Below, piece after piece: positions 47,226-62,570 of a stretch of DNA of 64,000 bases; position 1 is the first letter of the stretch, and each line of letters begins with the position of its first letter. Origin of the DNA: Saposhnikovia divaricata (taxonomy: Eukaryota; Streptophyta; Magnoliopsida; Apiales; Apiaceae); NCBI GenBank assembly GCA_036435485.1, contig JAZHRN010000138.1, positions 154,001 through 218,000 on the forward strand, written 5' to 3'. The translations under genes were made by a program, and so were the position numbers. A model generated the notes under the pieces. That model was not told where the DNA came from. It made no database searches and saw nothing but the letters and a program-made list of their open reading frames with translations.

Positions 47226-49726
47226 TTAGTACACGGGATATTGTTAAAAATCGAGTCGGACCATTTTATGGATATTTTTACATATTTTATTCCTATGGGT
47301 TATTGGAATTCAACGAAATTTTATTTGGTGCAAGTCGGACCTGAATCGGGGCTGAAATGACTGAAACTCGGTTTTCGGATAATCCTCAAAGGGGTTAGTA
47401 CACGGGATATTGTTAAAAATCGAGTCGGACCATTTTATGGATATTTTTACATATTTTGTTCCTATGGGTTATTGGAATTCAACGAAATTTTATTTGGTGC
47501 CAGTCGGACCTGAATCGGGGCTGAAATGATTGAAACTCGGTTTTCGGATAATCCTCAAAGGGGTTAGTACACGGGATATTTTTAAAAATCGAGTCGGACC
47601 ATTTTATGGATATTTTTACATATTTTGTTCCTATGGGTTATTGGAATTCAACGCAATTTTATTTAATGAAGTTCGGACCGGAATCGGAGCTGATATGATC
47701 GAAACTCGGTTTTCGGAAACTTCTAAAAGGGATTAGTACACGGGATATTGTTAAAAATCAAGTCGGACAATTTTGTGGATATTTTTACTTATTTTGTTCC
47801 TATGGGTTATTGGAATTCAATGAAATTTTATTTGGTGCCATTCGGGCCTGAATCGGGGCTGAAATGACTGAAACTCGGTTTTCGGATAATCCTCAAAGGG
47901 GTTAGTACACGGGATATTGTTAAAAATTGAGTCGGACCATTTTATAGATATTTTTACATATTTTGTTCCTATGGGTTATTGGAATTCAACGAAATTTTAT
48001 TTGGTGCCAGTCGGACCTGAATCGGGGCTGAAATGACTGAAACTCGGTTTTCGGATAATCCTCAAAGGGGTTAGTACACGGGATATTGTTAAAAATCGAG
48101 GCGGACCATTTTATGGATATTTTTACATATTTTGTTCCTATGGGTTATTGGAATTCAACGCAATTTTATTTAACGAAGTTCGGACCGGAATCGGAGCTGA
48201 TATGATCGAAACTCGGTTTTCGGAAACTTCTCAAAGGGATTAGTACACGGGATATTGTTAAAAATCGAGTCGGACCATTTTATGGATATTTTTACATATT
48301 TTGTTCCTATGGATTATTGGAATTCAATGAAATTTTATTTGGTGCCAGTCGGACCTGAATCGGGGCTGAAATGACTGAAACTCGGTTTTCAGATAATCCT
48401 CAAAGGGGTTAGTACACGGGATATTGTTAAAAATCGAGTCCGACCATTTTATGGATATTTTTACATATTTTGTTCCTATGGGTTATTGGAATTCAACGCA
48501 ATTTTATTTAACGAAGTTCGGACCGGAATCGGAGCTGATATGATCGAAACTCGGATTTCGGAAACTTCTCAAAGGGATTAGTACACGGGATATTGTTAAA
48601 AATCGAGTCAGACCATTTTATGGATATTTTTACATATTTTGTTCCTATGGGTTATTGGAATTCAACGAAATTTTATTTGGTGCAAGTCGGACCTGAATCG
48701 GGGCTGAAATGACTGAAACTCGGTTTTCGGATAATCCTCAAAGGGGTTAGTACACGGGATATTGTTAAAAATCGAGTCGGACCATTTTATGTATATTTTT
48801 ACATATTTTGTTCCTATGGGTTATTGGAATTCAACGAAATTTTATTTGGTGCCAGTCGGACCTGAATCGGGGCTGAAATGATTGAAACTCGGTTTTCGGA
48901 TAATCCTCAAAGGGGTTAGTACACGGGATATTTTTAAAAATCGAGTCGGACCATTTTATGGATATTTTTACATATTTTGTTCCTATGGGTTATTGGAATT
49001 CAACGCAATTTTATTTAATGAAGTTCGGACCGGAATCGGAGCTGATATGATCGAAACTCGGTTTTCGGAAACTTCTAAAAGGGATTAGTACACGGGATAT
49101 TGTTAAAAATCAAGTCGGACAATTTTGTGGATATTTTTACTTATTTTGTTCCTATGGGTTATTGGAATTCAATGAAATTTTATTTGGTGCCATTCGGACC
49201 TGAATCGGGGCTGAAATGACTGAAACTCGGTTTTCGGATAATCCTCAAAGGGGTTAGTACACGGGATATTGTTAAAAATTGAGTCGGACCATTTTATAGA
49301 TATTTTTACATATTTTGTTCCTATGGGTTATTGGAATTCAACGAAATTTTATTTGGTGCCAGTCGGACCTGAATCGGGGCTGAAATGACTGAAACTCGGT
49401 TTTCGGATAATCCTCAAAGAGGTTAGTACACGGGATATTGTTAAAAATCGAGGCGGACCATTTTATGGATATTGTTACATATTTTGTTCCTATGGGTTAT
49501 TGGAATTCAACGCAATTTTATTTAACGAAGTTCGGACCGGAATCGGAGCTGATATGATCGAAACTCGGTTTTCGGAAACTTCTCAAAGGGATTAGTACAC
49601 GGGATATTGTTAAAAATCGAGTCGGACCATTTTATGGATATTTTTACATATTTTGTTCCTATGGGTTATTGGAATTCAACGAAATTTTATTTGGTGCAAG
49701 TCGGACCTGAATCGGGGCTGAAATGA

Positions 49727-52700
49727 TTGAAACTCGGTTTTCGGATAATCCTCAAAGGGGTTAGTACACGGGATATTGTTAAAAATCGAGTCGGACCATT
49801 TTATGGATATTTTTACATATTTTGTTCATATGGGTTATTGGAATTCAACGCAATTTTATTTAATGAAGTTCGGACCGGAATCGGAGCTGATATGATCGAA
49901 ACTCGGTTTTCGGAAACTTCTAAAAGGGATTAGTACACGGGATATTGTTAAAAATCAAGTCGGACAATTTTGTGGATATTTTTACTTATTTTGTTCCTAT
50001 GGGTTATTGGAATTCAATGAAATTTTATTTGGTGCCATTCGGACCTGAATCGGGGCTGAAATGACTGAAACTCGGTTTTCGGATAATCCTCAAAGGGGTT
50101 AGTACACGGGATATTGTTAAAAATCGAGTCGGACCATTTTATGGATATTTTTACATATTTTGTTCCTATGGGTTATTGGAATTCAACGAAATTTTATTTG
50201 GTGCCAGTCGGACCTGAATCGGGGCTGAAATGACTGAAACTCGGTTTTCGGATAATCCTCAAAGGGGTTAGTACACGGGATATTGTTAAAAATCGAGTCG
50301 GACCATTTTATGGATATTTTTACATATTTTGTTCCTATGGGTTATTGGAATTCAACGCAATTTTATTTAACGAAGTTCGGACCGGAATCGGAGCTGATAT
50401 GATCGAAACTCGGTTTTCGGAAACTTCTCAAAGGGATTAGTACACGGGATATTGTTAAAAATCGAGTCGGACCATTTTATGGATATTTTTACATATTTTG
50501 TTCCTATGGGTTATTGGAATTCAACGAAATTTTATTTGGTGCAAGTCGGACCTGAATCGGGGCTGAAATGACTGAAACTCGGTTTTCGGATAATCCTCAA
50601 AGGGGTTAGTACACGGGATATTGTTAAAAATCGAGTCGGACCATTTTATGGATATTTTTACATATTTTGTTCCTATGGGTTATTGGAATTCAACGAAATT
50701 TTATTTGGTGCCAGTCGGACCTGAATCGGGGCTGAAATGACTGAAACTCGGTTTTCAGATAATCCTCAAAGGGGTTAGTACACGGGATATTGTTAAAAAT
50801 CGAGTGGGACCATTTTATGGATATTTTTACATATTTTGTTCCTATGGATTATTGGAATTCAATGAAATTTTATTTGGTGCCAGTCGGACCTGAATCGGGG
50901 CTGAAATGACTGAAACTCGGTTTTCAGATAATCCTCAAAGGGGTTAGTACACGGGATATTGTTAAAAATCGAGTCCGACCATTTTATGGATATTTTTACA
51001 TATTTTGTTCCTATGGGTTATTGGAATTCAACGCAATTTTATTTAACGAAGTTCGGACCGGAATCGGAGCTGATATGATCGAAACTCGGTTTTCGGAAAC
51101 TTCTCAAAGGGATTAGTACACGGGATATTGTTAAAAATCGAGTCGGACCATTTTATGGATATTTTTACATATTTTGTTCCTATGGGTTATTGGAATTCAA
51201 CGAAATTTTATTTGGTGCAAGTCGGACCTGAATCGGGGCTGAAATGACTGAAACTCGGTTTTCGGATAATCCTCAAAGGGGTTAGTACACGGGATATTGT
51301 TAAAAATAGAGTCGGACCATTTTATGGATATTTTTACATATTTTGTTCCTATGGGTTATTGGAATTCAACGAAATTTTATTTGGTGCCAGTCGGACCTGA
51401 ATCGGGGCTGAAATGATTGAAACTCGGTTTTCGGATAATCCTCAAAGGGGTTAGTACACGGGATATTTTTAAAAATCGAGTCGGACCATTTTATGGATAT
51501 TTTTACATATTTTGTTCCTATGGGTTATTGGAATTCAACGCAATTTTATTTAATGAAGTTCGGACCGGAATCGGAGCTGATATGATCGAAACTCGGTTTT
51601 CGGAAACTTCTAAAAGGGATTAGTACACGGGATATTGTTAAAAGTCAAGTCGGACAATTTTGTGGATATTTTTACTTATTTTGTTCCTATGGGTTATTGG
51701 AATTCAATGAAATTTTATTTGGTGCCATTCGGACCTGAATCGGGGCTGAAATGACTGAAACTCGGTTTTCGGATAATCCTCAAAGGGGTTAGTACACGGG
51801 ATATTGTTAAAAATTGAGTCGGACCATTTTATAGATATTTTTACATATTTTGTTCCTATGGGTTATTGGAATTCAACGAAATTTTATTTGGTGCCAGTCG
51901 GACCTGAATCGGGGCTGAAATGACTGAAACTCGGTTTTCGGATAATCCTCAAAGGGGTTAGTACACGGGATATTGTTAAAAATCGAGGCAGACCATTTTA
52001 TGGATATTTTTACATATTTTGTTCCTATGGGTTATTGGAATTCAACGCAATTTTATTTAACGAAGTTCGGACCGGAATCGGAGCTGATATGATCGAAACT
52101 CAGTTTTCGGAAACTTCTCAAAGGGATTAGTACACGGGATATTGTTAAAAATCGAGTCGGACCATTTTATGGATATTTTTACATATTTTGTTCCTATGGA
52201 TTATTGGAATTCAATGAAATTTTATTTGGTGCCAGTCGGACCTGAATCGGGGCTGAAATGACTGAAACTCGGTTTTCAGATAATCCTCAAAGGGGTTAGT
52301 ACACGGGATATTGTTAAAAATCGAGTCCGACCATTTTATGGATATTTTTACATATTTTGTTCCTATGGGTTATTGGAATTCAACGCAATTTTATTTAACG
52401 AAGTTCGGACCGGAATCGGAGCTGATATGATCGAAACTCGGTTTTCGGAAACTTCTCAAAGGGATTAGTACACGGGATATTGTTAAAAATCGAGTCAGAC
52501 CATTTTATGGATATTTTTACATATTTTGTTCCTATGGGTTATTGGAATTCAACGAAATTTTATTTGGTGCAAGTCGGACCTGAATCGGGGCTGAAATGAC
52601 TGAAACTCGGTTTTCGGATAATCCTCAAAGGGGTTAGTACACGGGATATTGTTAAAAATCGAGTCGGACCATTTTATGGATATTTTTACATATTTTGTTC

Positions 52701-53782
52701 CTATGGGTTATTGGAATTCAACGAAATTTTATTTGGTGCAAGTCGGACCTGAATCGGGGCTGAAATGACTGAAACTCGGTTTTCGGATAATCCTCAAAGG
52801 GGTTAGTACACGGGATATTGTTAAAAATCGAGTCGGACCATTTTATGGATATTTTTACATATTTTGTTCCTATGGGTTATTGGAATTCAACGAAATTTTA
52901 TTTGGTGCCAGTCGGACCTGAATCGGGGCTGAAATGATTGAAACTCGGTTTTCGGATAATCCTCAAAGGGGTTAGTACACGGGATATTTTTAAAAATCGA
53001 GTCGGACCATTTTATGGATATTTTTACATATTTTGTTCCTATGGGTTATTGGAATTCAACGCAATTTTATTTAATGAAGTTCGGACCGGAATCGGAGCTG
53101 ATATGATCGAAACTCGGTTTTCGGAAACTTCTAAAAGGGATTAGTACACGGGATATTGTTAAAAATCAAGTCGGACAATTTTGTGGATATTTTTACTTAT
53201 TTTGTTCCTATGGGTTATTGGAATTCAATGAAATTTTATTTGGTGCCATTCGGACCTGAATCGAGGCTGAAATGACTGAAACTCGGTTTTCGGATAATCC
53301 TCAAAGGGGTTAGTACACGGGATATTGTTAAAAATTGAGTCGGACCATTTTATAGATATTTTTACATATTTTGTTCCTATGGGTTATTGGAATTCAACGA
53401 AATTTTATTTGGTGCCAGTCGGACCTGAATCGGGGCTGAAATGACTGAAACTCGGTTTTCGGATAATCCTCAAAGAGGTTAGTACACGGGATATTGTTAA
53501 AAATCGAGGCGGACCATTTTATGGATATTGTTACATATTTTGTTCCTATGGGTTATTGGAATTCAACGCAATTTTATTTAACGAAGTTCGGACCGGAATC
53601 GGAGCTGATATGATCGAAACTCGGTTTTCGGAAACTTCTCAAAGGGATTAGTACACGGGATATTGTTAAAAATCGAGTCGGACCATTTTATGGATATTTT
53701 TACATATTTTGTTCCTATGGGTTATTGGAATTCAACGAAATTTTATTTGGTGCAAGTCGGACCTGAATCGGGGCTGAAATGA
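49727..53782 (+). repeat. 24-monomer HOR unit
   Basis: A 4056-bp unit (24 x 169). The marker AGGCGGACC with GATATTGTTAC at 49451 recurs at 53507, and TTAAAAGTCAAG at 51638 recurs at 55694, both 4056 bp apart. Confidence 0.85.
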
Positions 53783-56700
53783 TTGAAACTCGGTTTTCGG
53801 ATAATCCTCAAAGGGGTTAGTACACGGGATATTGTTAAAAATCGAGTCGGACCATTTTATGGATATTTTTACATATTTTGTTCATATGGGTTATTGGAAT
53901 TCAACGCAATTTTATTTAATGAAGTTCGGACCGGAATCGGAGCTGATATGATCGAAACTCGGTTTTCGGAAACTTCTAAAAGGGATTAGTACACGGGATA
54001 TTGTTAAAAATCAAGTCGGACAATTTTGTGGATATTTTTACTTATTTTGTTCCTATGGGTTATTGGAATTCAATGAAATTTTATTTGGTGCCATTCGGAC
54101 CTGAATCGGGGCTGAAATGACTGAAACTCGGTTTTCGGATAATCCTCAAAGGGGTTAGTACACGGGATATTGTTAAAAATTGAGTCGGACCATTTTATAG
54201 ATATTTTTACATATTTTGTTCCTATGGGTTATTGGAATTCAACGAAATTTTATTTGGTGCCAGTCGGACCTGAATCGGGGCTGAAATGACTGAAACTCGG
54301 TTTTCGGATAATCCTCAAAGGGGTTAGTACACGGGATATTGTTAAAAATCGAGTCGGACCATTTTATGGATATTTTTACATATTTTGTTCCTATGGGTTA
54401 TTGGAATTCAACGCAATTTTATTTAACGAAGTTCGGACCGGAATCGGAGCTGATATGATCGAAACTCGGTTTTCGGAAACTTCTCAAAGGGATTAGTACA
54501 CGGGATATTGTTAAAAATCGAGTCGGACCATTTTATGGATATTTTTACATATTTTGTTCCTATGGGTTATTGGAATTCAACGAAATTTTATTTGGTGCAA
54601 GTCGGACCTGAATCGGGGCTGAAATGACTGAAACTCGGTTTTCGGATAATCCTCAAAGGGGTTAGTACACGGGATATTGTTAAAAATCGAGTCGGACCAT
54701 TTTATGGATATTTTTACATATTTTGTTCCTATGGGTTATTGGAATTCAACGAAATTTTATTTGGTGCCAGTCGGACCTGAATCGGGGCTGAAATGACTGA
54801 AACTCGGTTTTCGGATAATCCTCAAAGGGGTTAGTACACGGGATATTGTTAAAAATCGAGTGGGACCATTTTATGGATATTTTTACATATTTTGTTCCTA
54901 TGGATTATTGGAATTCAATGAAATTTTATTTGGTGCCAGTCGGACCTGAATCGGGGCTGAAATGACTGAAACTCGGTTTTCAGATAATCCTCAAAGGGGT
55001 TAGTACACGGGATATTGTTAAAAATCGAGTCCGACCATTTTATGGATATTTTTACATATTTTGTTCCTATGGGTTATTGGAATTCAACGCAATTTTATTT
55101 AACGAAGTTCGGACCGGAATCGGAGCTGATATGATCGAAACTCGGTTTTCGGAAACTTCTCAAAGGTATTAGTACACGGGATATTGTTAAAAATCGAGTC
55201 GGACCATTTTATGGATATTTTTACATATTTTGTTCCTATGGGTTATTGGAATTCAACGAAATTTTATTTGGTGCAAGTCGGACCTGAATCGGGGCTGAAA
55301 TGACTGAAACTCGGTTTTCGGATAATCCTCAAAGGGGTTAGTACACGGGATATTGTTAAAAATCGAGTCGGACCATTTTATGGATATTTTTACATATTTT
55401 GTTCCTATGGGTTATTGGAATTCAACGAAATTTTATTTGGTGCCAGTCGGACCTGAATCGGGGCTGAAATGATTGAAACTCGGTTTTCGGATAATCCTCA
55501 AAGGGGTTAGTACACGGGATATTTTTAAAAATCGAGTCGGACCATTTTATGGATATTTTTACATATTTTGTTCCTATGGGTTATTGGAATTCAACGCAAT
55601 TTTATTTAATGAAGTTCGGACCGGAATCGGAGCTGATATGATCGAAACTCGGTTTTCGGAAACTTCTAAAAGGGATTAGTACACGGGATATTGTTAAAAG
55701 TCAAGTCGGACAATTTTGTGGATATTTTTACTTATTTTGTTCCTATGGGTTATTGGAATTCAACGAAATTTTATTTGGTGCAAGTCGGACCTGAATCGGG
55801 GCTGAAATGACTGAAACTCGGTTTTCGGATAATCCTCAAAGGGGTTAGTACACGGGATATTGTTAAAAATCGAGTCGGACCATTTTATGGATATTTTTAC
55901 ATATTTTGTTCCTATGGGTTATTGGAATTCAACGAAATTTTATTTGGTGCCAGTCGGACCTGAATCGGGGCTGAAATGACTGAAACTCGGTTTTCGGATA
56001 ATCCTCAAAGGGGTTAGTACACGGGATATTGTTAAAAATCGAGTGGGACCATTTTATGGATATTTTTACATATTTTGTTCCTATGGATTATTGGAATTCA
56101 ATGAAATTTTATTTGGTGCCAGTCGGACCTGAATCGGGGCTGAAATGACTGAAACTCGGTTTTCAGATAATCCTCAAAGGGGTTAGTACACGGGATATTG
56201 TTAAAAATCGAGTCCGACCATTTTATGGATATTTTTACATATTTTGTTCCTATGGGTTATTGGAATTCAACGCAATTTTATTTAACGAAGTTCGGACCGG
56301 AATCGGAGCTGATATGATCGAAACTCGGTTTTCGGAAACTTCTAAAAGGGATTAGTACACGGGATATTGTTAAAAATCGAGTCGGACCATTTTATGGATA
56401 TTTTTACATATTTTGTTCCTATGGGTTATTGGAATTCAACGAAATTTTATTTGGTGCAAGTCGGACCTGAATCGGGGCTGAAATGATTGAAACTCGGTTT
56501 TCGGATAATCCTCAAAGGGGTTAGTACACGGGATATTGTTAAAAATCGAGTCGGACCATTTTATGGATATTTTTACATATTTTGTTCATATGGGTTATTG
56601 GAATTCAACGCAATTTTATTTAATGAAGTTCGGACCGGAATCGGAGCTGATATGATCGAAACTCGGTTTTCGGAAACTTCTAAAAGGGATTAGTACACGG

Positions 56701-57331
56701 GATATTGTTAAAAATCAAGTCGGACAATTTTGTGGATATTTTTACTTATTTTGTTCCTATGGGTTATTGGAATTCAATGAAATTTTATTTGGTGCCATTC
56801 GGACCTGAATCGAGGCTGAAATGACTGAAACTCGGTTTTCGGATAATCCTCAAAGGGGTTAGTACACGGGATATTGTTAAAAATTGAGTCGGACCATTTT
56901 ATAGATATTTTTACATATTTTGTTCCTATGGGTTATTGGAATTCAACGAAATTTTATTTGGTGCCAGTCGGACCTGAATCGGGGCTGAAATGACTGAAAC
57001 TCGGTTTTCGGATAATCCTCAAAGAGGTTAGTACACGGGATATTGTTAAAAATCGAGGCGGACCATTTTATGGATATTGTTATATATTTTGTTCCTATGG
57101 GTTATTGGAATTCAACGCAATTTTATTTAACGAAGTTCGGACCGGAATCGGAGCTGATATGATCGAAACTCGGTTTTCGGAAACTTCTCAAAGGGATTAG
57201 TACACGGGATATTGTTAAAAATCGAGTCGGACCATTTTATGGATATTTTTACATATTTTGTTCCTATGGGTTATTGGAATTCAACGAAATTTTATTTGGT
57301 GCAAGTCGGACCTGAATCGGGGCTGAAATGA
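53783..57331 (+). repeat. 21-monomer HOR unit
   Basis: A 3549-bp unit (21 x 169). Markers repeat at this distance: AGGCGGACC 53507 to 57056, GAATCGAGGCTG 53259 to 56808, CAAAGGTATTAG 55161 to 58710 and TTAAAAGTCAAG 55694 to 59243. Compared with the 24-mer it has lost three monomers. Confidence 0.85.
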
Positions 57332-60300
57332 TTGAAACTCGGTTTTCGGATAATCCTCAAAGGGGTTAGTACACGGGATATTGTTAAAAATCGAGTCGGA
57401 CCATTTTATGGATATTTTTACATATTTTGTTCATATGGGTTATTGGAATTCAACGCAATTTTATTTAATGAAGTTCGGACCGGAATCGGAGCTGATATGA
57501 TCGAAACTCGGTTTTCGGAAACTTCTAAAAGGGATTAGTACACGGGATATTGTTAAAAATCAAGTCGGACAATTTTGTGGATATTTTTACTTATTTTGTT
57601 CCTATGGGTTATTGGAATTCAATGAAATTTTATTTGGTGCCATTCGGACCTGAATCGGGGCTGAAATGACTGAAACTCGGTTTTCGGATAATCCTCAAAG
57701 GGGTTAGTACACGGGATATTGTTAAAAATTGAGTCGGACCATTTTATAGATATTTTTACATATTTTGTTCCTATGGGTTATTGGAATTCAACGAAATTTT
57801 ATTTGGTGCCAGTCGGACCTGAATCGGGGCTGAAATGACTGAAACTCGGTTTTCGGATAATCCTCAAAGGGGTTAGTACACGGGATATTGTTAAAAATCG
57901 AGTCGGACCATTTTATGGATATTTTTACATATTTTGTTCCTATGGGTTATTGGAATTCAACGCAATTTTATTTAACGAAGTTCGGACCGGAATCGGAGCT
58001 GATATGATCGAAACTCGGTTTTCGGAAACTTCTCAAAGGGATTAGTACACGGGATATTGTTAAAAATCGAGTCGGACCATTTTATGGATATTTTTACATA
58101 TTTTGTTCCTATGGGTTATTGGAATTCAACGAAATTTTATTTGGTGCAAGTCGGACCTGAATCGGGGCTGAAATGACTGAAACTCGGTTTTCGGATAATC
58201 CTCAAAGGGGTTAGTACACGGGATATTGTTAAAAATCGAGTCGGACCATTTTATGGATATTTTTACATATTTTGTTCCTATGGGTTATTGGAATTCAACG
58301 AAATTTTATTTGGTGCCAGTCGGACCTGAATCGGGGCTGAAATGACTGAAACTCGGTTTTCGGATAATCCTCAAAGGGGTTAGTACACGGGATATTGTTA
58401 AAAATCGAGTGGGACCATTTTATGGATATTTTTACATATTTTGTTCCTATGGATTATTGGAATTCAATGAAATTTTATTTGGTGCCAGTCGGACCTGAAT
58501 CGGGGCTGAAATGACTGAAACTCGGTTTTCAGATAATCCTCAAAGGGGTTAGTACACGGGATATTGTTAAAAATCGAGTCCGACCATTTTATGGATATTT
58601 TTACATATTTTGTTCCTATGGGTTATTGGAATTCAACGCAATTTTATTTAACGAAGTTCGGACCGGAATCGGAGCTGATATGATCGAAACTCGGTTTTCG
58701 GAAACTTCTCAAAGGTATTAGTACACGGGATATTGTTAAAAATCGAGTCGGACCATTTTATGGATATTTTTACATATTTTGTTCCTATGGGTTATTGGAA
58801 TTCAACGAAATTTTATTTGGTGCAAGTCGGACCTGAATCGGGGCTGAAATGACTGAAACTCGGTTTTCGGATAATCCTCAAAGGGGTTAGTACACGGGAT
58901 ATTGTTAAAAATCGAGTCGGACCATTTTATGGATATTTTTACATATTTTGTTCCTATGGGTTATTGGAATTCAACGAAATTTTATTTGGTGTCAGTCGGA
59001 CCTGAATCGGGGCTGAAATGATTGAAACTCGGTTTTCGGATAATCCTCAAAGGGGTTAGTACACGGGATATTTTTAAAAATCGAGTCGGACCATTTTATG
59101 GATATTTTTACATATTTTGTTCCTATGGGTTATTGGAATTCAACGCAATTTTATTTAATGAAGTTCGGACCGGAATCGGAGCTGATATGATCGAAACTCG
59201 GTTTTCGGAAACTTCTAAAAGGGATTAGTACACGGGATATTGTTAAAAGTCAAGTCGGACAATTTTGTGGATATTTTTACTTATTTTGTTCCTATGGGTT
59301 ATTGGAATTCAACGAAATTTTATTTGGTGCAAGTCGGACCTGAATCGGGGCTGAAATGACTGAAACTCGGTTTTCGGATAATCCTCAAAGGGGTTAGTAC
59401 ACGGGATATTGTTAAAAATCGAGTCGGACCATTTTATGGATATTTTTACATATTTTGTTCCTATGGGTTATTGGAATTCAACGAAATTTTATTTGGTGCC
59501 AGTCGGACCTGAATCGGGGCTGAAATGACTGAAACTCGGTTTTCGGATAATCCTCAAAGGGGTTAGTACACGGGATATTGTTAAAAATCGAGTGGGACCA
59601 TTTTATGGATATTTTTACATATTTTGTTCCTATGGATTATTGGAATTCAATGAAATTTTATTTGGTGCCAGTCGGACCTGAATCGGGGCTGAAATGACTG
59701 AAACTCGGTTTTCAGATAATCCTCAAAGGGGTTAGTACACGGGATATTGTTAAAAATCGAGTCCGACCATTTTATGGATATTTTTACATATTTTGTTCCT
59801 ATGGGTTATTGGAATTCAACGCAATTTTATTTAACGAAGTTCGGACCGGAATCGGAGCTGATATGATCGAAACTCGGTTTTCGGAAACTTCTCAAAGGTA
59901 TTAGTACACGGGATATTGTTAAAAATCGAGTCGGACCATTTTATGGATATTTTTACATATTTTGTTCCTATGGGTTATTGGAATTCAACGAAATTTTATT
60001 TGGTGCAAGTCGGACCTGAATCGGGGCTGAAATGACTGAAACTCGGTTTTCGGATAATCCTCAAAGGGGTTAGTACACGGGATATTGTTAAAAATCGAGT
60101 CGGACCATTTTATGGATATTTTTACATATTTTGTTCCTATGGGTTATTGGAATTCAACGAAATTTTATTTGGTGCCAGTCGGACCTGAATCGGGGCTGAA
60201 ATGATTGAAACTCGGTTTTCGGATAATCCTCAAAGGGGTTAGTACACGGGATATTTTTAAAAATCGAGTCGGACCATTTTATGGATATTTTTACATATTT

Positions 60301-62570
60301 TGTTCCTATGGGTTATTGGAATTCAACGCAATTTTATTTAATGAAGTTCGGACCGGAATCGGAGCTGATATGATCGAAACTCGGTTTTCGGAAACTTCTA
60401 AAAGGGATTAGTACACGGGATATTGTTAAAAGTCAAGTCGGACAATTTTGTGGATATTTTTACTTATTTTGTTCCTATGGGTTATTGGAATTCAATGAAA
60501 TTTTATTTGGTGCCATTCGGACCTGAATCGGGGCTGAAATGACTGAAACTCGGTTTTCGGATAATCCTCAAAGGGGTTAGTACACGGGATATTGTTAAAA
60601 ATTGAGTCGGACCATTTTATAGATATTTTTACATATTTTGTTCCTATGGGTTATTGGAATTCAACGAAATTTTATTTGGTGCCAGTCGGACCTGAATCGG
60701 GGCTGAAATGACTGAAACTCGGTTTTCGGATAATCCTCAAAGGGGTTAGTACACGGGATATTGTTAAAAATCGAGGCAGACCATTTTATGGATATTTTTA
60801 CATATTTTGTTCCTATGGGTTATTGGAATTCAACGCAATTTTATTTAACGAAGTTCGGACCGGAATCGGAGCTGATATGATCGAAACTCGGTTTTCGGAA
60901 ACTTCTCAAAGGGATTAGTACACGGGATATTGTTAAAAATCGAGTCGGACCATTTTATGGATATTTTTACATATTTTGTTCCTATGGATTATTGGAATTC
61001 AATGAAATTTTATTTGGTGCCAGTCGGACCTGAATCGGGGCTGAAATGACTGAAACTCGGTTTTCAGATAATCCTCAAAGGGGTTAGTACACGGGATATT
61101 GTTAAAAATCGAGTCCGACCATTTTATGGATATTTTTACATATTTTGTTCCTATGGGTTATTGGAATTCAACGCAATTTTATTTAACGAAGTTCGGACCG
61201 GAATCGGAGCTGATATGATCGAAACTCGGTTTTCGGAAACTTCTCAAAGGGATTAGTACACGGGATATTGTTAAAAATCGAGTCAGACCATTTTATGGAT
61301 ATTTTTACATATTTTGTTCCTATGGGTTATTGGAATTCAACGAAATTTTATTTGGTGCAAGTCGGACCTGAATCGGGGCTGAAATGACTGAAACTCGGTT
61401 TTCGGATAATCCTCAAAGGGGTTAGTACACGGGATATTGTTAAAAATCGAGTCGGACCATTTTATGGATATTTTTACATATTTTGTTCCTATGGGTTATT
61501 GGAATTCAACGAAATTTTATTTGGTGCAAGTCGGACCTGAATCGGGGCTGAAATGACTGAAACTCGGTTTTCGGATAATCCTCAAAGGGGTTAGTACACG
61601 GGATATTGTTAAAAATCGAGTCGGACCATTTTATGGATATTTTTACATATTTTGTTCCTATGGGTTATTGGAATTCAACGAAATTTTATTTGGTGCCAGT
61701 CGGACCTGAATCGGGGCTGAAATGATTGAAACTCGGTTTTCGGATAATCCTCAAAGGGGTTAGTACACGGGATATTTTTAAAAATCGAGTCGGACCATTT
61801 TATGGATATTTTTACATATTTTGTTCCTATGGGTTATTGGAATTCAACGCAATTTTATTTAATGAAGTTCGGACCGGAATCGGAGCTGATATGATCGAAA
61901 CTCGGTTTTCGGAAACTTCTAAAAGGGATTAGTACACGGGATATTGTTAAAAATCAAGTCGGACAATTTTGTGGATATTTTTACTTATTTTGTTCCTATG
62001 GGTTATTGGAATTCAATGAAATTTTATTTGGTGCCATTCGGACCTGAATCGGGGCTGAAATGACTGAAACTCGGTTTTCGGATAATCCTCAAAGGGGTTA
62101 GTACACGGGATATTGTTAAAAATTGAGTCGGACCATTTTATAGATATTTTTACATATTTTGTTCCTATGGGTTATTGGAATTCAACGAAATTTTATTTGG
62201 TGCCAGTCGGACCTGAATCGGGGCTGAAATGACTGAAACTCGGTTTTCGGATAATCCTCAAAGAGGTTAGTACACGGGATATTGTTAAAAATCGAGGCGG
62301 ACCATTTTATGGATATTGTTACATATTTTGTTCCTATGGGTTATTGGAATTCAACGCAATTTTATTTAACGAAGTTCGGACCGGAATCGGAGCTGATATG
62401 ATCGAAACTCGGTTTTCGGAAACTTCTCAAAGGGATTAGTACACGGGATATTGTTAAAAATCGAGTCGGACCATTTTATGGATATTTTTACATATTTTGT
62501 TCCTATGGGTTATTGGAATTCAACGAAATTTTATTTGGTGCAAGTCGGACCTGAATCGGGGCTGAAATGA
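57332..62570 (+). repeat. 31-monomer HOR unit (composite)
   Basis: A 5239-bp interval (31 x 169) between AGGCGGACC markers 57056 and 62295. It contains an internal 1183-bp repeat (TTAAAAGTCAAG 59243 and 60426; CAAAGGTATTAG 58710 and 59893). Its right part matches 49.7-53.8 kb at an offset of 8788 bp (AGGCAGACC 51986 and 60774). Confidence 0.82.
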